DNA of 64,000 nucleotides from Mansonella perstans (Eukaryota > Nematoda > Chromadorea > Rhabditida > Onchocercidae), in contig JBAMDO010000138.1 in assembly GCA_037074765.1 (NCBI GenBank), positions 62,001 through 126,000 on the forward strand. The letters are read 5' to 3'. Position 1 is the first letter of the stretch. Each line of letters begins with the position of its first letter. The notes under the pieces are model-generated. The model searched no databases. It had not been told where the DNA came from and was given only the letters and a program-made list of their open reading frames with translations. Of the stretch, positions 37,510-50,985 are shown piece after piece. A program made the position numbers and the translations under genes.

Positions 37510-39089
37510 TTTACCTGCAAATTAAAAATATATTCAGTAAATTTAATCGTCAAACTAATTTCTATCATAAATATCTTTGAAATTCTTGGACGTTTTACTG
37601 AATGGATTTAATTATTATGCAAGTTTAGTAAATCTGCGAAAGCATGCATTTTTTCAAATAATTCATAAAATGCTATTGTTTAAATATTAATATTTTCATA
37701 GGACTAATTTACGGCATGCTTTTTCAATGAGTAATGGTAATTGCTATGTATAGAACACTTGGATTTAAATTTGGGTGATTGAACAAAACAGCGAAAATAA
37801 ATCCAACGATTCCTTTTTGTTTAAGTTTCGATAACTAATGGAAAATGTAAAACGACAGAACTAAAGGAAAACTTTTTTTGGCAACAGAAAGATTGGCTTT
37901 GAGACCTAAACGAAAAGGTTAGGCCTTTTATGGTGAAAAATTTTTAATGCAGTTTCAGTCAAAGATCAAAAATTGGAATCCTTTATTTCGCATTTCATTC
38001 AGAGAAATGAAAAGTTACAGCTCTGTACTGAATATTTTATATATAAAAATTGTGTGATTTCACAATGAGCTTTTCATAAAAGCATATTAACGGAATAATT
38101 TTTTTCACCTGGAAACTTTCAATAAATTATTTTAATTTACATTTTTTGTTAAGTGTGATGGTGAGTGAAATAAGAAGAGTCAAAAATCATGACGAGTCAA
38201 AAATTAACATTGTCATCAACTGCAGGTCGCAAAAAAATATTTCATCTTTGGTTAGGAAAAGCTCATAGGGAAAGTTAATGATGAAGTTTGTTTGACAAAA
38301 TGCATGATAAAGGTTTATTGATGGCATTAATAGTTTTCTTAACGAATACAGAGAATATGAATATACAATTATAGGTGAGTTTCTTATTGGTGGAGAAAAT
38401 GGAGAATTTCGTGTTTCAGAGAATTGTGAAGCGTCGAGATAACATTATTTTGAGAGCAAATTTGGGAGCAGAATTGAGCTCTGCTGTGGTTGACTCCATC
38501 CTTTTTATAGTATTGAAATGTATAGACAACCAAGAATTCGGACCTTTAAAGTTGCAAGAGATCTACAGTCTGGCCTTAGGTGGTTTTTGACAATTTAGAC
38601 AAAGTGAGCAAAAAAGTTGCCGTCTGACAAAAGGATTTCTGACATATCCCTATTTTTTCCATAACTCCAGCATGCAGTCATCACTGTGAATGCCAGTTAC
38701 ACCTATTGCCTTTTCCAATTTTATTTTCTGTAATATTGACTGGTGAAATTAATTTTCATATTCTTTTGTTCACCGAAATCAGTCGAGGATTTCTCTTACG
38801 AAAAAAACAGCTTCTACCACAGAAGAATGCCAAAACAGTTGTTCACGCATCTGCTCGCTTTTTTTGAATCTTTCAGGGTTCGATCAAATTTATATAATAG
38901 TTCGATAATCTATCTGATATGAAAATTTTCAGTAATGTAAAAAAATTAGAAAAACTGAAATGAACATTTAAATTTATCAAGGGTTGTTAAATAAGCAAAG
39001 TAGGGTTGTTAAATAAGCAAATCAATCATCAAATAAGTTTATAACAATTCCTTTTTTTCCAATTCCTGCCGATCGGGGTATGTCCTCAC

Positions 39090-39170
39090 GTCACATGTAT
39101 TAAATTGAAATTGTCATACCTCTGTCACATGTATTAAATTGAAATTGTCATATCTCTGTCACGTGTATTA
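39090..39170 (+). repeat. Dispersed 34-bp repeat, copy group 2
   Basis: Two complete 34-bp units and the start of a third (GTCACATGTATTAAATTGAA...), beginning at 39090, 39124 and 39158. They are near-identical to each other and match the copies at 3884-3955. A weaker echo (ATACCTCTGTCGCAT) follows at about 39355-39370. Confidence 0.75.
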
Positions 39171-40098
39171 ATAAGTGTTCGTCATTTTAACTGATAATAT
39201 GGTTAATTTCTACGGTATTACAGTATTGAGGCAGTTATGTTTAAATCTTGATTTATTAATTATAGTTATTTTACTCAATTAAATTCGATAAACATTAAGA
39301 ATAGCAACAAATCAGAAGAATTTACCCTCAATGGCTTTGATTAGAAAATGCCGTTATACCTCTGTCGCATAGATATGTTTGAAAATTCATTTTGGAATTA
39401 TTAACACAACTAATTAATTATCATTTTCAGCTAAATTAATTTCCATTCCCACTAATCATTCTTTCTCCGTCTCTACTACGCATTCTTTTTTTACTGAAAA
39501 TATTCACGGTAATATTTGAAAGAGAGAGAAGTCCAGCACTTCTAATTACCATATTAGCCAACATTTTGGTCAACTGTAAAAATTACAATAGAAATTAAAA
39601 TTGAATTTAACTTCTTTTAATTTTCGATCTGCTTACAATTTGTACAGATTCTATCGGATTCAAAAACTGGCATTCAAAGATGTTTATCTCAGGAAGCTAA
39701 AAAACATAGTAACCAATATTTCATCTTGCACTAGATTATTTACTAAAGCTAATTATTTCTAATCAGCCTGGTAATACAATCAAATAGAATAATAAATTGA
39801 GCAGATTATTTCAATGACTATATTATAATTTCAACCCATTTGACCAGAGAGAGAGATTCACAAAAGTTCGATTGATTAAGATCAATTAATTAGCATTTTT
39901 GTACTTAAGTTATATTTAGAATGATTTGATTTAACTTATTCTTACTATCAACCGCTTCCCAATTTCCAAATCCTAATAAACATTTTGCACAAAATAAATC
40001 AAATTGCCTTTATTTTACTTTCTTTACTTATTTTTTCGACGAAATTATTGCTTTGCATTTTCAGAGTTGAACTTAAGGATTAGGAAAATTATATCATG

Positions 40099-40227
40099 TC
40101 CGAAATTCGAAAAACAGGAAAATAAGAAAAACATTTGTACAAAAAATCAATCAAACACATATATCCGAAATTCGAAAAACCGGAAAATAAGAAAAACATT
40201 TGTACAAAAAATCAATCAAACACATAT
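40099..40227 (+). repeat. 65-bp tandem duplication
   Basis: Two copies begin at TCCGAAATTCGAAAAAC (40099 and 40164) and end at AATCAAACACATAT. I see essentially one substitution between them (ACAGG versus ACCGG), so the duplication is recent. Confidence 0.85.
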
Positions 40228-41165
40228 GAACAATTATCAACACCTATAATTTGGCAAAAAATTCAAAGACTATTTTTTTCATATAATACAAAAAAGTAAT
40301 TTTAGTCTTATTTTATTCCAAGAAATACAAATACGAACTTTGTAGGATAGATTTTTCATAAGCCAGAATAAAGAAACTAAACGAAAAATTTTCTAAGAGA
40401 ATATTTGGTATAAACAAAAGAAAAAGGAAGATTAGAAAATGAAGTAGCTTCATAAAATTTCAATGTGAATCAAAAAAGTGTGAATGCGAATTTAAAAAAT
40501 TAAAATCAGGAAGAGTTTTAAAGTAAGTAGAGCTATTGTTAAAACTAAGAAAATATGAAAAGCAAGACTTAAACTGTTTGAAAAAAATTGATAACCTTCC
40601 ACAATATATTTTTAAAAAAAAACAAAATTAAAGAAACGATACATCTGAATTAAATGAATTAGCATCCTTGTGTTTTATAATAAAATATTTTCACAATAAA
40701 GAAATATTTATTTGCCAGTCCTCGGAAAATTCCGCGAAAAAAGCTTAACCAAATAAACAAAACAGCAGATGCAAGAAACTAAACAGTCCATGATGTTATT
40801 TATAAGTCTAGTAAAATTTTCCAGTTAATTCCTTAGATTTTCTAAAAAAAACCAAAACTTCAGGATCTTATAATTTAAAAAAAAAAAAAAGAAAAAATTC
40901 TTGCTAGCAACGGGTACTGGCGATGTATAAATAACTACAGACAATAAAAGAAATATCTTTCGAAAAACCGAATCAAGCAAGAAAAAATACAAAAAAAGAA
41001 AAATCTCTTATTAAAAGGTAATATTAAAAAAACGGATAATGATGGAATATAACTAAGATAAACATAATGTAATTAATATGAACAAAATATATGCTCTGGA
41101 AAGAAAAATAAACTTGTAAATTCTCGCAGAATAAACTTGACAGCTTTTCCAAATCCCAAAATGAT

Positions 41166-44100
41166 TCATTTAGTAATAAGGCCTAAATCTAGAGCTTCAC
41201 GTTCGGCCCATTCATCAATCGATTCTCGTGTTTCTAGTGGTGAATTATCTTCCATGTCGCGCAGTGCATCTATTATATAAGAACCTGCAAAATACTTCAT
41301 TTCCTATACTCTTCAATCAAGCAAAACAATGAATCATAAAGTAAACAGTATGGAATTAAAACCTAATTAACAATATGTGGTTGTGAGATTAGCTGAATTA
41401 CTTATAAGGCATATTTGATGTGACAGTAATATGGAAATGAAAGTGAGAAAAACTAGAAATAGCAAAAGTATCTTTCTTGTTTTTAATAAGTAGCTCAATT
41501 TTCCGTTTCTAAGATCCGGTTAACAAACAAGCTCCTAAGATTATTCACAATTAAGTAGAATAATTTCATTTAGAAATCATTTAAACACTACATAATAAAA
41601 GACAAATTATCTTACGATGAGTAGTCAATGCATCGAATTCATCGTCCGATAAACTTTCACTCGAATTATTCCTCGTACCTTAGATAAGAAAAGATTAAAC
41701 TTTGAAAAATTATACGCAGCGAAAATTAAAAGAAATGCCGAAATACAATACTGCTGTGACCACAACACAACAAGACATTAGAGTTTATCTTAAAATTAAT
41801 CTTCAAAAAAAGTATCACAATTGAAGCTACCTAACTATTTCATATTTATTTTGAATTTTTGGTTTTTCCATCGATTACTGATAGCTGGTAATTAATATAT
41901 TTGCTAAATGAACAATCTATAAATTATTTGTTGCCCAAATACTTTTCTGAGCTTATCTATAGAAGCCATAATTATGCAATATCACTTTTATCTATACCTA
42001 GAAAGCCAGAAGAAAAAAGTTCCTCTGATGCATCATTACACGAAACGCTGTAATCGTTTGTATCCACTATAACATGACTATTATGTTGGCGTAAGGACTG
42101 AACATTGCATATCGTTCCTCCAATGACCACTGTGATCATCTGTAACTTCTTTAATTTTTAACAAGAGAAAAGCCAAAGGCTAATCAGCCAAAATCAGTGG
42201 AACATTAATGAAACATTTTTTTAAAAAATATATACTATAAAATACCAGAAAATATTAGAAATATATACCAGAAATATATACCAAAAAATATATACCATAA
42301 GAATAAAAATAAAAATGAATTAACAAGTTAAGGAAAGGAAAAATAATGTAAAAATGTCTGTAGCAAGCTTTCTAAACAACTATTAGACAAAGCAATCCTC
42401 CCCGTAATACCATCTAAGTAAAATAAGTTTCAGGAAAAAATAATTTAACAAAGATAAAAAGAGAATTAGCAACCTTCATTTCCTGAGAATAATTAGATAT
42501 TGGAAAAGCATCAAGTAACGCTTGAATGCCATTTGAAGAAACCTGAAAAAAAGCTTATCCATCATTATCTCACAATCCTGCTTACGGTTTTATTTTCCAT
42601 TTATTGGTCTTAAATTTTTAAATTCAAAACTCAAAAATAAACTGAAAACAAAACAAATGAAAATTATGATGAACAACAGATTACTTCGATTTATGGAAGA
42701 AAAAAAAAGATTTAAAAAAAACTGAGTAAATAGAATTAACAAAATTAAAGAAATGAAACATCAACACTAAAAGCTATTTTTTCATTAAGTTGTTTCTAAT
42801 ACTCAAAGATTTATATTTAAAAAAAAAAAAAAATTTCAAAAAACCAACAAGAAGACAGCCACTTAAATCAACATGCTCCAAATTTTTCAGCGCCTTTAAT
42901 GAACGAACACCTTCATCACCCAAATATATGCAACAACGAGCTCGAATTATTTGCAGCCTTGAACAACCACAAACAATTGTCGATAAAGACTTATCTGTTA
43001 TAGCTGCTAGTGAGCTAACATCAAGCTGAAAAAGGTGAATAGTATCAATCTAATCAAGCTGTTAGTGTTAATTTAAAATATTTATTTGAATTTTTGACGT
43101 ACTGTCTCAAGTTCCTTTAATTTTCCAATTTTCATAACAACTTCTTCGGTTATCGTTCCATCAGAGCCAGCATATGCCAGACTAAGAAGATGAAGATTGG
43201 GAAGATTATCAATTATTTCTTCAAGTACTTCATCCGATACTGCTGAATTGTAATCTAACCTAAAATTCTTCAAAGGTAAACAAGTTCTGATAATGATTTT
43301 GAACTTCCTGATTTTTAAAGCAAACTCTGATTTTAGACTTTAAATGATTATTGTTGCATTTAAAATAGAAAAATTAGCAAAGGAAAAAAACAGCAAATTT
43401 TAATGAAATGAAACAAATTTTTGATAAAAAAATTTGATCAAAATATTGGCTTCTAAAATTTTAACAAATTTCCACAAATGATGAGGAAATACTTACGACA
43501 ACTCACAAAGAGAGTGCAATCGTACCAAAGCTATTAAACCCATTGAAGTTAAATTTAGGAAACCATCACCACACAATGCAAACGACTTTAAATGTGTTAA
43601 GCTTCGCGATATCAAACTGCAAGTTGTTTACTTATTTTCTTAAAATTTGATAGAAATTTGTTATTACCAACTCCTATTATGAACAATGTGTTGTTCGCAC
43701 ATGTAAATTTTGAAGGATTTCCAGTGTCCTATGAGTAAACCTTAAGTTATTAACCTTTTTCTTTGTATTTTAATTAATTCAGAGCTATTAATATTAATAA
43801 GAATAGTAAAATTCCACAACCAATTCTTTTAGTAGTTTGTAGACATGAAAAGTTTGTTCTCAACATATAAATAAAGAATCAAATAAAACAGTAATGAATC
43901 ATCTTTTCAATCTTCTTCGAGAAATTGCATTCATAAAACAAATATCAATGCGAAAATAAAAAACCTGGATATTGCATGTAATTTTTATAAAAACATGAAG
44001 AAAAAACGCCGTTTCAACTACCTGAGTATATCATCGGAAACCAAGTGACAGAAACTCAACCGAAGATCGGTGATATACGGTGAATTACAACACAATTCTT

Positions 44101-47100
44101 CAAGCGACTGCTTATGCAGACGATAGCAGCCATCAAGTAAAATCTGAAAAGATATTAAAAATCAAGTTCAAATTAAAGCCAACCTCTGCCAATCTCTCCT
44201 TTGTTTACCTTCTTTCAAATGTAAGATTTTATCTTCAAGTTTTTATTTTATATTAGCTACAAAAAATAAAATGACACCAAACTGGAAAATCTGGCAACAG
44301 ATATCACGATTCATCGAAAACATCTAACTGTACCCATTAATGAAAAGTAACTTACTTTTTCCAATGAATCTCCAAACAGCCGGAAGCAGCGACCTTTAAA
44401 TCGTCGACAACCTCGAAGATCAACTTCACGCATATTCATACCTAACGGTTTGAACAAGTACCACATTGTTTTATCACTCACAACTACCATATCTCTATAT
44501 GTAACAGACCGTAAATTCGTTAGTGGTTCACCAAATGTACGTACCGTTCTCCAGTGACCACTGAGTCCCGATAAATTTATCTAAAACAGTTGCATAAATT
44601 AATGAAAGGTAAGTAGAACAAAGTATTGAATTTCAAACAAGAAAATATTTTCCGATATTTTTAATTTGGTTGCTCAATTCAAATTTTGCGATTTTATTAA
44701 AAATGTAAGAGAGTCTTCAAAAATATAGAGAAAAAAACTTTTTCTGGAATTAACCTCCTCTAAATTTGGACATGACGATGATATGATATGAAAAGCATGG
44801 TCGTCCAACACATGTACTACCCCAGATAAATCCAAACACTTCAAATGTACACCACAACGAGATAAAAGCGCCTATAAAATAGCCATTTAATAATCATTAT
44901 TAATCTTCCTTTAGTTCAAAAACTACCACTCAAAAGTTTCAAGAAAATTTTAATAGAGACCATGCACTTTTTTTTTTTTGTTCAATAAACTTCTCACTGC
45001 AAAGTATTTTTTTCGAACAATTTCCAAAATATATTTTAGAATGAATATAACAAGTTGTAAAAAGTATAAATAAAATTGCAGAAGCAATAAAATAACATGT
45101 CACCTTCAGATGAGTGTTTCGAAGAGGATTTAATGCTGAAAAAGTGCATCCAAAACCACTGTCAGATGAGAATGACAATGTGTGATTCCATTTCCAGCTC
45201 TTTAATTCAAATAATTTAAAGAGAATCAGTAAGTACATTCCTTCTGTCATCCAAAATAATCAGTACCCTGAACTAACGCATAATCCTAGCATTAATGACC
45301 TCAACTGATGTATAACTCTAATTTTAGTCTTTAAACATTTTCTCTTGCTAAAATAGTGCTGTCAGAAGTGTAATAAGAACTGGGATGTTTTATTGCGCAT
45401 CCAGGAACACTTTTTCAGTAAAAAAGAAATTAAAGCTAATATCCCTCAAATTAGAAATATTCAGGATACCGTTCTTTTAATTATTTCTAAGTGACTGGAC
45501 TCCAACTCCATATCTTAAATCTTTGATCAGCCATACAGAAGGATGCATTTTATATTTGTTGAAGATGACACAATTATTTAAGATAAGAAATAGGAATAAA
45601 AACAAAAAAAAAAAAATATTATACAAATACAGCGGTATTGATATAAATATCGTATTAAACAAATTATATCGTACTATGTGATATCGTATTATACAAGTGT
45701 TAAAGTAACTTATGTCGTTGATGTAAAATATATATGTGATTCAGTCTTTTAGCTCATTATTTATTCGTTTACTAATCAATATATTTTTATATTATATTTC
45801 TGTCCTTGTTTTTCTCTGTGTACTTATTTTTTTAATTTATTATCAGGCTGCTTTTTCGCCATCTGATTTGTAAAAAATGTACCTTGGTGAATACCATGCT
45901 TCAAGTACGGACTAGCAAAGACTCCATAATGCAGATTCAGAATATCTGACAGGTTATGCAAAGAAAAAATGGTAGAGATTGTCTAACTGAAAAGAAACGA
46001 AAAAATAAACCTCAACGGATGATTCCAGGAAGCGTTTGTTTACTCTTTCTAATCGAATTCTATCCGTCAGTGGCAAGAAAGATAGGATCAGTGTTAAGAC
46101 TCTTGAAGGCAGTAATGACAGTGATAAACGATTTGCAAACTAGAAATACTTTTGTTAAATGGTAAGTTTTTAAAGAAACCGGATCAAAAACAATCCTTGT
46201 AAGATTTGGACTAGAGATAAATTGGTGCCGAACAAGTAAAGATGAAAGTTTTAAATCACTGAATACGCATTTTTTACGCATTGGCACTATTTCCATTGAT
46301 AACAAAAGATAGGCTATATTCTGTGATAAGAAGTCCTTATGCCTTTTGATGAATGAAATATAACTAATAAAAACTAAGATTTTCTGACAAAAAAAAACGA
46401 ACCAACGATGCAATATCTGATACTGTACATAATGTTGTGCTTCGGGGTGCAACTCCTGCTGCTGCTGCATTGTTGGAAAGATCATCTACAAGAAATAATT
46501 ATTTGTACCATTAAACAAAATCTCGGTAGTCTCGAAAACTTTAAAGGGTATGGGATCTCAATTATCTTTTTAAAATGGCCAAAATTTCCTTTTAAATTGA
46601 TTTAAATGGATTACATATTCAAATATGCAATTTAGCGTATTTCTTGAATTTACAGTCTAATACCGAAAAGGATCGTATACACTTTTTCTTCTCCTATTCT
46701 AATTCCGTTTCCTCCTTCAAGTGCAGCCAATGATGTTGTAACTTATAGCAAGGAAATGCGAATTTACGGTCGTCAGCTAAATGACTAGCATGACACTTCG
46801 ATTATTTTTTCGAAAAAAAAACTGAAATTTATTTTAAGCACAATTATTCGTAGCAAATATTAATTTACCTGAACCGGAATATACGCTCGCCTTTTGAAGA
46901 TTCTCAGTAAAACTTTTTTTGATCGATAACTGAAAAAAAAAAACAAAACCTCAGCAGAAAATAGAATATCCTTTCCATCATTGAATGATTTGTACACATC
47001 CGCCTGTGCTGTGTTCTTACAGCTCTATAACTCTAGCATGCACATAAGCTAATTATTTTCATTACTTTTTAAAATTTTCAGCTGTAGTTTCTTATTTATT

Positions 47101-49980
47101 AGACTTTTAAGATATAAATTCCTGATAAAAGTACCAGCTACTTCTGCACCAAAAAACATTGCTAATCAGAAATTCAAAAATAATTAAAGTCAAAAGACGC
47201 GCTTACTTAGCTAAATTCAACTGAAAAAAGAACTCCCTACAGCAAATAATAAAAGTGTGAAATAAGGTTTGTCAATTCCCACTATACCATGCCTCGCACA
47301 AGATGAAACTGCTATTAACATCAAAAAACTGACAATACAGCTTTTCAAAGTTTTTTAATTTGAAAATCAATCTCGAAAAAGTTCCGAAAACCAAGAAGTT
47401 GCAAGCTTACCTGCGATATTACCATTACTTGACCATAAAATCTCAGTTCATCTCCAACTGCATTCTTTGCTCGCTCTGCACTTTCCAAACTTCTAAAAAA
47501 ATAAAATAAAACTAATCGAAATCGGAAAAATAACATATTTATAGTTTTACTTGCTGTTTATACCTGTAAAATTTGAACTCAATGTTTTGAAATTGATTTT
47601 GCTAAGTTTAATAAGTTAAAGCATTCTATCCAACTAGCTTGAAGGTAATGTAGGCAGTCAATTTTGATCGAGATTTTTTTGGTAGTGTAGCGTACAGCGA
47701 GTGTTGTTCTTCTAACGGCATATGACAACTGACGATCTGCAAAGAATGGAACTCTTGAATGAATAGTACACATATTAGTTCAATCCAAAGCAAACTTATA
47801 CTACAAATAATTATGCACAAAGCTTATCGCTAAAACTATTTCACTATTACCTTACTGCTAAGCAATATTTTTTAAGAATTATTTGCAAGAAAGGTGCAAA
47901 CACTGCTACTAATTAGCTATGGCACGCAAAATGATATAATCATCGAAATAATTATCGACTTTTTTTAAAAAAAAAAATAATTACGCGAAATAATTATCAA
48001 CTAAAAGCAAATCAAAAGTCACAGAAATTGAATATCTGAAATTCTTTTCAAACAGGTAGCTTTCCCAAATGATTAAAAAAAATATTATTTTCATCAGAGC
48101 CCATGCTGGGATTCATTCAATGCCAACTACAGTAGCCTGAGAATAGTTCATTAAAATAATGCACCACCACTCTACGTCGCTTCAACAGTCGAAATACCAT
48201 AAGAACACATCAGTCATTCATTTTTTTAAGGAAACGTAAAAGCGAATCAAAATATGTTTAAGACGAAGAGCTTACCGGACCAAATTTTAAGAAAAATGAT
48301 TTCAGCTGATTAGCTGTAACATCTCGAGAAATATTCGTAACGAAAATTTTTCGATCATCATTTTTCGATCGTTGAAGTGAATTGCTCCGCTCTCTTTCTC
48401 GTGACGGGGCTGCTGATATTGATAAATCCCGATTCAAATCATCGGAAATTTACGAAAAAATTAACCAAAAAATTTTATCAAATCTGAATCAATAAAAGGT
48501 CCATGAGTTCTAGTTGGGAGTAATCTACAAAGTACCAACCATAAAATATATTACAAACCCATAAAATGCTTGTAGGAAAATAAAATAATAATAACAGCCC
48601 TAATTGAAGACATGAATAGCTTGACTCAAAACCTTTCCTATTTGACAGCAAGTAAAAAAAACAAATTTTTGAAACAATCCCCATTAAATTAAAAACAGTA
48701 GACTTGATAAAATTCGTACAATCAATGGCATTAAATGGTTGTTCATCGGATGTTAGCATCGGTAATAAGCGTCGATATTTCAAAAATTCGACTGCCGAGT
48801 GAGACCAGGTACGCCTAAATCATGCAAAAAAAAACCACGAGAACCAACGTGCTGTAATGAATTAGTAGCTAAAGCATGCGGTTTTTGCATTACTAGCCGA
48901 ACGAACACCCCAATTAAGCCTGATTTTCCGGATCCATTACCGATGCATTATGTTCAGCATTATGCTCAGTTTGTATCTTATTTTACGCATTCAACAAATA
49001 ATACCAAAAAACTGTTCAGCATAAAATCATAATAATTATTAATATCCTTCAAATATTATGCTCTATAATCGAATGAAAACGAAATTGCATGCTAAATGTG
49101 ACCATACACTAATCCTAACCATCAACTATATCTTACCTTAATCGTCCAATACTAAAGAATCTAGCTCGCGTAACAAAATTTTGAAATACTTCAGAGAGAT
49201 CGTTCAAACCACGATTTTCCAAATTATAACCATGAAGGCGTCGTAACGTTTTAAACATTGCCTGAAACAATAAGGTTAGTCTATTGATTTTCATCATCAG
49301 TAATGTGCAAATTATTGTTGGCTATCCTCATTATAACTGACCTCATTTTAAATTTGTAGTTCTAATATTTTAAATTTAATTTTGTATAATTCAACTAATC
49401 AACAGACAGTTACCTAAGTGACCATTATTGCAAAGTTATTAAAGTAACAAGTTTCATGACAGTGCATGACGTGACATGTCACAATCATATACGTCATATA
49501 ATATAAATATAAATTATATAAATTAGTTGAATTAAACCAAGTTTTGTGAAGCAAAAATAATTCTTCTAGTTTATGGCCATCTTGGAGAAAACCATGTCAA
49601 CTAAAGCTAATCTTAAAAAAAAAAAAAAAAAAAGAAAAACCTTATTAAATGGGCAATTAAAATTTTCTTTTTTGATCGAATTAAAAACACTTGCAAAGAT
49701 ATCATTACATTTAAAAAAATTGAAATTAGTAATGACTTTTTCATCTACATTTCTTTTTCCAGCAATTTTTATTTCTGTTTGTTTCTTCAAAGTATCTTCA
49801 AATTACAACAGTATAAAAAAAATTGAAATTTAAATTGAGCAATTAAATTTACTGTATTAAATCACCTGCAGCAATTAAATTCACTAAATTAAACTTTTCA
49901 AAGAGAATAAGCAAAAATAATATTTCAATACTAACCGCTGGTCTTGCAAATGTACAAACTTCAGTCCGGAAATCCATCAT
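41166..49980 (-). CDS. RRM / F-box / leucine-rich-repeat protein, 21 exons, 779 aa
   Basis: Minus-strand exons: 49980-49936, 49261-49137, 48814-48720, 48412-48276, 47736-47639, 47492-47411, 46929-46869, 46741-46664, 46485-46403, 46139-46011, 45199-45104, 44871-44755, 44580-44356, 44143-44022, 43616-43497, 43259-43103, 43025-42849, 42542-42474, 42139-41998, 41678-41616, 41284-41166 (2340 nt, in phase). An RRM lies at about residues 110-194, with RNP2-like KIFVTNI, RNP1-like SKLTAYITF and the closing SLESAERAKNAV. The F-box is at about 278-308 (LPSRVLTLILSFLPLTDRIR). About eleven LRRs of the Cys-containing FBXL type follow at about 335-650 (for example LKCLDLSG, MREVDLRGC, LEHVDLSGC). The C-terminal tail is acidic and Ser-rich. 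F-boxes bind Skp1 in SCF ubiquitin ligases, and LRRs usually bind the substrate. Intron 5 (47638-47493) appears to have a GC donor. The start could instead be the ATG at 49258, just after an acceptor. The exon 3 donor and exon 11 acceptor are weaker. Confidence 0.85.
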
Positions 49981-50555
49981 GAATTTGTGATGATAAATTG
50001 AAGGATTCGTAAACTTTTGATGATTGATTAATGTAATCGTTTAATAATAATTCATCATCTGCAAAAGATATATTCATAAAGATGCGCTTAAAAATATCTA
50101 ATTTTATAAGAATTGGTTATCAAATTTATTTACTAATAAATTTAAAATTTTAAGGATTCTCAAAAATTGTTTTTTTAAATAAAAAATATTTCGAAAATTA
50201 CAAGCAGCATATTTCAAACATAATACACGTAATTTTATCGATAAATTACAAATAAATTTTGCTTTGATTTCTTCATCCCATAAATACATGTTCAATTGTA
50301 GGAAAGAACAAACGTCAATAAATCACACGTACAATATACGTTTAAACGTGCATTGCGTTTAAATTTTTGTTCACGATAAAATTTAAAATATAACAAACTC
50401 TATAGAGAGATATTATGAGTTTCATACCGCGTTAAAGAAAGCGAGCGTCTCACGTGATAATTTCTTGTCTTTCATTTTCCATATTCTGTAATTTCTTTGC
50501 TTGGATTTACTCTGACTGCTTTGTAATGTATTAAGCTGATTCCTTGGAAATATTC

Positions 50556-50628
50556 TTTGTCTCTCTCTCTCTTTCCCTCTCTCCCTTTCTCTCCCTTTCT
50601 CTCTCTCTCCTTCCCTCTCTCTCTCTAC
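50556..50628. repeat. CT-rich microsatellite
   Basis: Continuous pyrimidine run of CTCTCT, CCCTTT and CCTTCC motifs, almost free of purines for about 70 bases. Confidence 0.85.
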
Positions 50629-50831
50629 ATTATATCATCAATATATCAAGAAAACTAAATAGAGAATTTGTTGCTTAGTAATGATTGCAATAAAAGCTAT
50701 CAGCTGTTATATGATCGAAATTTATCAAATTTTTTTACTTATTAATGATTTAAATAATTTATTTTAAGTACATTCAACAAAGCTTTAATCTATTCCCTTC
50801 GTACAGTTTACATGTTATACATAATATTAAA

Positions 50832-50985
50832 AGTAAGCGTAAGATATTATACGTTACGTTACACGTTATACGTTATACATACGTTATACGTTATACATAT
50901 AACATTACAACTAAGCGTAAGACGTCATATGTTACACGTAATACATACATTACATTACAGCTAAGCGTGAAACGTCATGAAACGT
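50832..50985. repeat. Imperfect minisatellite of TAAGCGTAAGA / ACGTTATAC units
   Basis: Three spaced copies of (C/G)TAAGCGT(A/G)A(A/G)A, at about 50835, 50912 and 50962, alternate with ACGTTATAC and ACGTTACAC repeats. Many ACGT palindromes result. It lies in the shared upstream region of two divergent genes. Confidence 0.6.

Larger units (their letters stand above)
37510..41165. other. AT-rich spacer with short tandem repeats
   Basis: No gene was recognised. It contains the 34-bp repeat array at 39090-39170, a 20-bp direct repeat (GGGTTGTTAAATAAGCAAA) near 38982-39021, a 65-bp duplication at 40099-40227, and an A-rich + strand from about 40250 to 41100. A + strand frame at 38396-38588 is open but has no recognisable domain. 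Confidence 0.5.

Noticed and set aside
39090..39170. CRISPR-like direct repeats
   Set aside because: Units are contiguous without spacers, in a eukaryotic gene-free region with no cas genes. It is a short tandem repeat.
46060..46485. Longest continuous minus-strand frame (141 codons) as a gene
   Set aside because: It runs through an intron between two exons of the RRM/F-box/LRR gene, in a different frame. The phase-consistent exons 46485-46403 and 46139-46011 give the F-box instead.
48883..48950. P-loop-like minus-strand peptide (GNGSGKSGL) suggesting a GTPase exon
   Set aside because: It lies in an intron of the F-box gene, the glycine spacing does not match Walker A, stops flank it, and no other GTPase motif is nearby.
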